Shown here: piece by piece, positions 60,233-64,000 of the stretch
Layout: each line of letters begins with the position of its first letter
Position numbering within the stretch: position 1 is the first letter of the stretch
NCBI RefSeq assembly: GCF_010993745.1
Contig: NZ_WOTN01000002.1
Location: forward strand, 1,922,001-1,986,000
Length of the DNA: 64,000 nt
From: Fodinicola acaciae
GTDB lineage: Bacteria > Actinomycetota > Actinomycetes > Mycobacteriales > HKI-0501
Direction of reading: 5' to 3'
Program-made: the position numbers and the translations under genes
The notes under the pieces: model-generated
The model's database searches: none
The model's input: the letters and a program-made list of their open reading frames with translations, nothing else
Told to the model about the DNA's origin: nothing

Positions 60233-60973
60233 CTAGGCGTGGCGGGAGCCGACGGAGAAGGTGGCGCCAAAGGGGTCGGTGAGCGTCGCCGAGCGGGCGT
60301 ACGGATCGTCCGCGGCCGGCTTGACGACGATCGCGCCAGCCGCGACCGCGCGCGCGACCGTGGTGTCGCAGTCGGCGACCTCGAACAGCGTGTTCCACGA
60401 CGAGCGCGCCGCCGACGGGTCACCCATGATGCCGCCGACCTCCTTCTCCGCGGTCAACCGCAGGAAGGTGAAGTCGACGCCGGGCAGGTCGTCGTTGCCG
60501 TCCAGGAAGAAGTCGAAAACGGCCGGATAGAAGGCGCGTGCCGGCCCCGGAGCCGGTGTGACGAGGTCGTTGCGTACGAGCGAGTCCGGCTCGTTCACCA
60601 CCTCACAGCCGACTGACCGGCGACCCTGCCACAGGCCGAACCGCGCACCGACCGGGTCCTCCGCGTACGCGATCCGCGCCGCGTCGCCGAACTCGGCCGG
60701 CGCCTCCAGCACCTTGCCGCCGGCCGCGGCGACCCGCTCGGCCGTACGGTCGCAGTCGTCGGTCGCCAGGTGCACCAGCCACTGCGCCTCTCGCGCCGGC
60801 CGCAGTCCGGCGACCGTACGACCGTTGAGCAGGCAGCGAGTCGTGCCGGCCGGTCCCGGCTCGAAGGACCAGCCGAACACCGCGCCATAGAACGCCGCGG
60901 CCTGGTCCGGATCGGAAACCTCCAGCTCCAGCCAGGTCGGCGTGCCGGTGGTCGGATTGCTGTCGATGATCAT
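60233..60973 (-). CDS. VOC-family protein with two glyoxalase domains
   Basis: This 246-residue protein repeats the VOC fold: GTPTWLELEVSDPDQAAAFYGAVFGWSFE with LVHLATDDCDRTAERVAAAGGKVL in the first half, and ARAFYPAVFDFFLDG with LFEVADCDTTVARAVAAGAIVV in the second. Each half ends in D-P-x-G-A-x-F. The first half has few His or Glu at metal positions, so it may bind rather than convert its ligand. It is divergent from the dehydratase gene. Confidence 0.88.
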   Translation of the reverse strand: MIIDSNPTTGTPTWLELEVSDPDQAAAFYGAVFGWSFEPGPAGTTRCLLNGRTVAGLRPAREAQWLVHLATDDCDRTAERVAAAGGKVLEAPAEFGDAARIAYAEDPVGARFGLWQGRRSVGCEVVNEPDSLVRNDLVTPAPGPARAFYPAVFDFFLDGNDDLPGVDFTFLRLTAEKEVGGIMGDPSAARSSWNTLFEVADCDTTVARAVAAGAIVVKPAADDPYARSATLTDPFGATFSVGSRHA

Positions 60974-61009
60974 GATCGTGTCCTTCGCGGTTGGTGGTGC
61001 TGGCCACGC

Positions 61010-61039
61010 TAGGACCGATCTAGGTCAGATCGTGTCCTA
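61010..61039. promoter_or_regulatory. Inverted repeat between VOC and dehydratase genes
   Basis: TAGGACCGATCT (61010-61021) mirrors AGATCGTGTCCTA (61027-61039), differing by one inserted base. It ends 10 bp before the dehydratase GTG, so it is a likely operator. The cognate regulator is unknown. Confidence 0.45.
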
Positions 61040-61049
61040 GAGTGAATCC

Positions 61050-61994
61050 GTGCGGAAAACTCGGCTCGACCTCTCTCGGATCCAGGCAGCGCGCGCGGTG
61101 ATCGACCCGGTTTTCCTGGATACGCCGCTGTTTCGCTGCGAGCCGCTGGAGCCGCACCTGGGCTGTGCGCTGAGCATCAAGCTGGAGACCGCCAATCCGG
61201 TACGCAGCTTCAAGGGCCGCGGCACCGAGCTGGTCACGAGTCAGCTGACCGGACCGGCCGTGTGCGCGAGCGCCGGCAACCTCGGCCAGGCGCTCGCCTG
61301 GTCCGGTCGCCGTCGCGGTCTGGACGTACGCGTCGTGGCGTCCCGTTTCGCGCCGGCCACCAAGCTCGAGCGCATCCGTGCGTTTGGTGCGGAGTTGGAG
61401 ATCGTGGATGCCGACTTCGACACGGCTCGCGCGCGGGCGGTCGCGATTGCGCAGCACGACGGCATCCGGCTGGTCGAGGACAGCCTGGACATCGAGACCT
61501 GCGAAGGCGCGGCGACGATCGGCCTGGAGCTGGCGCGTACGCCGAGCGACGTCGTGCTGATCGCGCTCGGCGGCGGCGCGATGGCCACCGGCGTCGGCTA
61601 TGTGCTGAAGACGCTGGCACCGCAGGTCGAGGTGATCTGTGTGCAGCCGCTCGGCGCGCCGGCGATGACGTACTCGTGGCGTAAGCGCGAGGTCGTCACC
61701 ACCGAGTCGACCAACACCATCGCCGACGGCGTCGCCGGCCGGCTGCCGATTGCGGAGGTGCTCGACGACCTGCTGGTGGTCGCCGACGACGCCGTACTCG
61801 TGGAGGAGGCGTCGATCATCGCCGGCATGCGCCTGTTGTACGAGCACGCCGGCCTCATCGTCGAGCCGTCGGCGGCGCTCGGCCTCGCGGCGATCCTGGA
61901 GGATCGGGAGCGCTTCGCCGGCCGCCACGTGACGACGATTCTGTGCGGTGGCAACGTCGACATGGACGCCTACCGCGGCTGGGTCAGCGGCTGA
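61050..61994 (+). CDS. Threonine/serine dehydratase-like PLP enzyme
   Basis: This 314-residue fold-type II PLP enzyme has KLETANPVRSFKGRGTELV with the Schiff-base Lys, CASAGNLGQALAWSGRRRGL (phosphate loop, Leu for the usual His), and VLIALGGGAMATGVGYVLKTLAP. EPSAALGLAAIL and LCGGNVD close it. The start is GTG 61050, next to the inverted repeat. Members deaminate Thr/Ser or related amino acids; the substrate is not certain. Its end overlaps mftD by 11 nt, convergently. Confidence 0.88.
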   Translation: MRKTRLDLSRIQAARAVIDPVFLDTPLFRCEPLEPHLGCALSIKLETANPVRSFKGRGTELVTSQLTGPAVCASAGNLGQALAWSGRRRGLDVRVVASRFAPATKLERIRAFGAELEIVDADFDTARARAVAIAQHDGIRLVEDSLDIETCEGAATIGLELARTPSDVVLIALGGGAMATGVGYVLKTLAPQVEVICVQPLGAPAMTYSWRKREVVTTESTNTIADGVAGRLPIAEVLDDLLVVADDAVLVEEASIIAGMRLLYEHAGLIVEPSAALGLAAILEDRERFAGRHVTTILCGGNVDMDAYRGWVSG

Positions 61995-63144
61995 AACCGT
62001 CCGGCACGAGCACGTCGTCGCTGCTCAGGTCATGGATGCTGCGGTGACCGAGCGCCAGCAGTGTCGAGTCGATGCCGTTGCGCAGGATGTCCAGTACGTT
62101 CTCGACGCCGGCCTGGCCGTTGGCCGCCAGACCCCACAGATACGCGCGGCCGATCATCACCGCGCGCGCTCCGAGCGCCACCGCCTTGACCACGTCGCTG
62201 CCGCGCCGGATGCCGCCGTCGAGCAGCACCTCGACCTGGTCGCCGACCGCCTCCGCGACCGCCGGCAGCGTACGGATCGTCGCCGGCGTGCCGTCGAGGT
62301 TGTTGCCGCCGTGGTTGGAAACCGAGATCGCGGTCACACCGGCGTCGACCGCGCGCCGGGCTTCGTCCGGCCGATAGACGCCTTTGAGCATGAACGGCCC
62401 GTCCCACTGCTCGCGCAGCCACCGCACGTCGTCCCAGGTCGGTGGCGGTGTCATCATCCATTGGCCGTACGCGCCGAAAAACGTCGGCGGTGGCTCGCCC
62501 GGCGCGGCCATGTTGGGGACGGTCAGGTCGGGGATGTGGCCGGTGCGCACGTACGACCAGAGCCAGCCGGGTCGCGCCAACGTCTCCGGTGCGAAGCGCA
62601 GTGCCTCGCGGACGTTCAGCCGCTCCGGAATGTGCGGGCTGCCCCAGTCGCGGCTGTGCGAAAACGACCAGTCGAGCGTCAGGATGATGCCGACCGCGCC
62701 GGCCTTTCGCGCGCGGTCGAGCCGCTGGAGGATGTCGTCGCGGCTGCCGCACCAGTAGACCTGGAAAAACGTCTGCGGATTGGCGGCGACCACCTCCTCG
62801 ATCGGTTTGCTCGCGAAGGAGCTGAGACCGAGCGCGGTGCCGCGCGCGGCGGCGGCGCGCGCGACCGCGACCTCGCTGTCTGGACAGATCGCCTGCACGC
62901 CGGTGGGGGAGATGAGCACCGGCATCGACACCGGCTGTCCCATCACGGTGGTGCCGAGGTCGCGGCTGCCAGGCAACGCGGCCGTACGCGGCTTGAAGCC
63001 CAGCTCGTCGAAGGCGGCCTGGTTGTCGCGCAGCGTGACACCGCGCTCGGAGCCGGCCACCAGCGCGCTGTAGACCGACTTCGGCAGCCGCTTGCGAGCC
63101 CGGCGACGGGCCTCGGCGACGGACTCGAACCACTCGTTGGCCAT
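61984..63144 (-). CDS. mftD: Pre-mycofactocin synthase MftD
   Basis: This 386-residue FMN enzyme of the lactate-oxidase family has PVLISPTGVQAICPDSEVAVARAAAARGTALGLSSFASKPIEEV, GAVGIILTLDWSFSHSRDW, and SVSNHGGNNLDGTPATIRTLPAVAEAVG followed by VLLDGGIRRGSDVVKAVALGARAVMIGRAYLWGLAANGQ. The NHGGNNLDG form, instead of the usual GGRQLD, is typical of MftD, which deaminates the peptide-derived precursor of mycofactocin. ATG 63144 follows AAGGGG. The other mft genes are not in the window. Confidence 0.88.
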   Translation of the reverse strand: MANEWFESVAEARRRARKRLPKSVYSALVAGSERGVTLRDNQAAFDELGFKPRTAALPGSRDLGTTVMGQPVSMPVLISPTGVQAICPDSEVAVARAAAARGTALGLSSFASKPIEEVVAANPQTFFQVYWCGSRDDILQRLDRARKAGAVGIILTLDWSFSHSRDWGSPHIPERLNVREALRFAPETLARPGWLWSYVRTGHIPDLTVPNMAAPGEPPPTFFGAYGQWMMTPPPTWDDVRWLREQWDGPFMLKGVYRPDEARRAVDAGVTAISVSNHGGNNLDGTPATIRTLPAVAEAVGDQVEVLLDGGIRRGSDVVKAVALGARAVMIGRAYLWGLAANGQAGVENVLDILRNGIDSTLLALGHRSIHDLSSDDVLVPDGFSR

Positions 63145-63198
63145 CGGAGACCCCTTTTGGCACGGTGTGACGAATAGCCGGTAGGATAATGTCACCGC

Positions 63199-63849
63199 GT
63201 GCCAGAAACAAGCCCCCGGCGCGGCCGGCCGCCGGGTACGAGCGCGCGCAGCCTCGAGGTGATCGCCTTGCGGCTGTTCACCGAGCGCGGTTTTCACGAG
63301 ACCACGGTCGACCAGATCGCGGCCGCCGCCGGTGTCAGCCGCCGCACGTTTTTCCGTTATTTCGATGCGAAATCCGAGGTGCTGTGGTCGGCGTTCGACG
63401 CCGAGGTGGAGAGCATCCGGACCACGCTGGCGCAGACACCGGCCGGCCTGCCGGTGATGGAGGCCGTACGCCGCGCCGTCATCGCCGTCAACCACTACCG
63501 CGCCGATGACGTGCCGGAGCTGCGGATGCGGATGCAGCTGATCAGCTCGGTGCCAGAGCTCGCGGCCAGCGCGACTGTGCACTACGACGCCTGGGAACGC
63601 GCGATCGCGGAGTTTGTCGGCCGCCGCAGCGCCCAGCCGGCCGACTCCCTCTATCCGCTCGCCGCCGGCCGCACGACGCTCGCCGCCTGCCGTGCCGCGT
63701 ATGAGCAGTGGTCCGTACGCGCCGACGCCGACCTCACCCACTATCTCGACGCGGCGCTGCGGGCGCTGGCCGCCGGCTTCCGCGACGACATCTTGTCGGT
63801 AACCTCCTCCGCAGTGGAAGGGACGACACATGGCCGTATCGATGACTGA
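63199..63849 (+). CDS. mftR: TetR-family regulator MftR of the mycofactocin system
   Basis: This 216-residue regulator starts at GTG 63199. RRGRPPGTSARSLEVIALRLFTERGFHETTVDQIAAAAGVSRRTFFRYFDAKSEVLWSAFDAEV is close to the MftR helix-turn-helix, and VNHYRADDVPELRMRMQLISSVPELAASATVHYDAWERAIAEFV is the family ligand domain. It is divergent from mftD across 54 bp, unlike the usual mftR-mftA arrangement, and overlaps the DinB-like gene by 10 nt. Confidence 0.85.
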   Translation: MPETSPRRGRPPGTSARSLEVIALRLFTERGFHETTVDQIAAAAGVSRRTFFRYFDAKSEVLWSAFDAEVESIRTTLAQTPAGLPVMEAVRRAVIAVNHYRADDVPELRMRMQLISSVPELAASATVHYDAWERAIAEFVGRRSAQPADSLYPLAAGRTTLAACRAAYEQWSVRADADLTHYLDAALRALAAGFRDDILSVTSSAVEGTTHGRIDD

Positions 63850-64000
63850 CCTGCTGGCCGATCTGGCCGCCGAGACCGAGGATTTGCGCGCCATCCTGGC
63901 AAAGCTGGCCGACGCCGACTGGGACCGGCCGTCCGCGGCCGCCGGCTGGCTCATCCGCGACCAGCTCAGCCACCTCGCCTTCTTCGACCAGGCGGCGACG
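63840..64000 (+). CDS. DinB-like metal-binding protein (TIGR03084 type), N-terminus
   Basis: ATG 63840, after GGAAGGGA, opens MAVSMTDLLADLAAETEDLRAILAKLADADWDRPSAAAGWLIRDQLSHLAFFDQAA, cut by the window edge. The WxxPSAAAGW-x-IRDQLSHLAFFD pattern is the first half of TIGR03084/DinB maleylpyruvate-isomerase-like proteins, with a metal-binding His in LSHL. It overlaps mftR, so it is probably in its operon. Confidence 0.8.

Noticed and set aside
1-64000. tRNA, rRNA, prophage or integrase-type island
   Set aside because: No tRNA-like cloverleaf ends, integrase, transposase or phage structural genes were noticed on either strand.

Overview
This is a GC-rich chromosomal segment from a member of the Actinomycetota. 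The evidence is the codon use (many GTG and a few TTG starts, frequent CGTACG), a MarP-type acid-resistance protease, mycofactocin genes (mftD, mftR), a DUF397/XRE pair, an Eis-type acetyltransferase, a DUF222-type HNH remnant and a paaZABCDE operon under a TetR-type PaaR. I cannot fix the genus from sequence alone. No tRNA, rRNA, CRISPR array, prophage or intact insertion sequence was seen.

Layout. 1-1.8 kb: the end of a CocE/NonD hydrolase, a GNAT and a GH114 lipoprotein. 1.8-7.4 kb: a glycopeptide-resistance locus, with vanH-vanA-vanX plus a GNAT on the plus strand, vanR-vanS on the minus strand and a VanY-like carboxypeptidase on the plus strand. vanH and vanY have matching upstream blocks with identical spacing to their start codons, which suggests a two-promoter VanR regulon. 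7.5-8.1 kb: a dispersed repeat abutting a broken HNH gene. 8.1-16.9 kb: phenylacetate degradation, with paaZABCDE-ppk2 divergent from paaI-paaK-paaR around a near-consensus PaaR operator. 17-25.8 kb: mixed genes, including CPBP protease, DUF397/XRE, an SDR and MarP. 26-32.8 kb: Kelch protein, peptide-binding lipoprotein, methyltransferase, arylamine N-acetyltransferase and an FAD protein. 32.8-33.5 kb: second repeat copy. 33.5-38.3 kb: a drrA-drrB-uvrA-like drug-resistance operon with a TetR regulator; drrB carries a frameshift. 38.3-40.9 kb: MarR regulator divergent from a ubiX/ubiD decarboxylase pair. 41-46 kb: permuted NlpC/P60-like protein, two MFS exporters, TetR and an Eis-like enzyme. 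46-51.6 kb: FHA protein, polysaccharide deacetylase, then a sulfur operon (cysteine-containing leader peptide, OsmC, MetY-type sulfhydrylase, CoA-binding protein) and an atypical response regulator. 51.6-57.2 kb: FolE, AraC, MerR, MFS, cytochrome P450 and a lipoprotein. 57.2-58.3 kb: third and largest repeat copy, with a 66-nt-arm hairpin. 58.3-64 kb: MFS/MarR pair, VOC protein, PLP dehydratase, mftD, mftR and the start of a DinB-like protein.

Cooperating groups: vanRS sense glycopeptide stress and probably activate vanHAX and vanY, which remodel and trim D-Ala-D-Ala precursors. The paa genes carry out CoA activation, ring epoxidation and ring opening of phenylacetate; the later beta-oxidation genes are not in this window. 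drrAB-UvrA-like together suggest export of, and DNA protection against, an intercalating drug. ubiXD form an inducible prenylated-flavin decarboxylase. The most noteworthy items are the shared van promoter block, the sulfur leader peptide, the three-copy composite intergenic repeat, the drrB frameshift and the separated mycofactocin genes.
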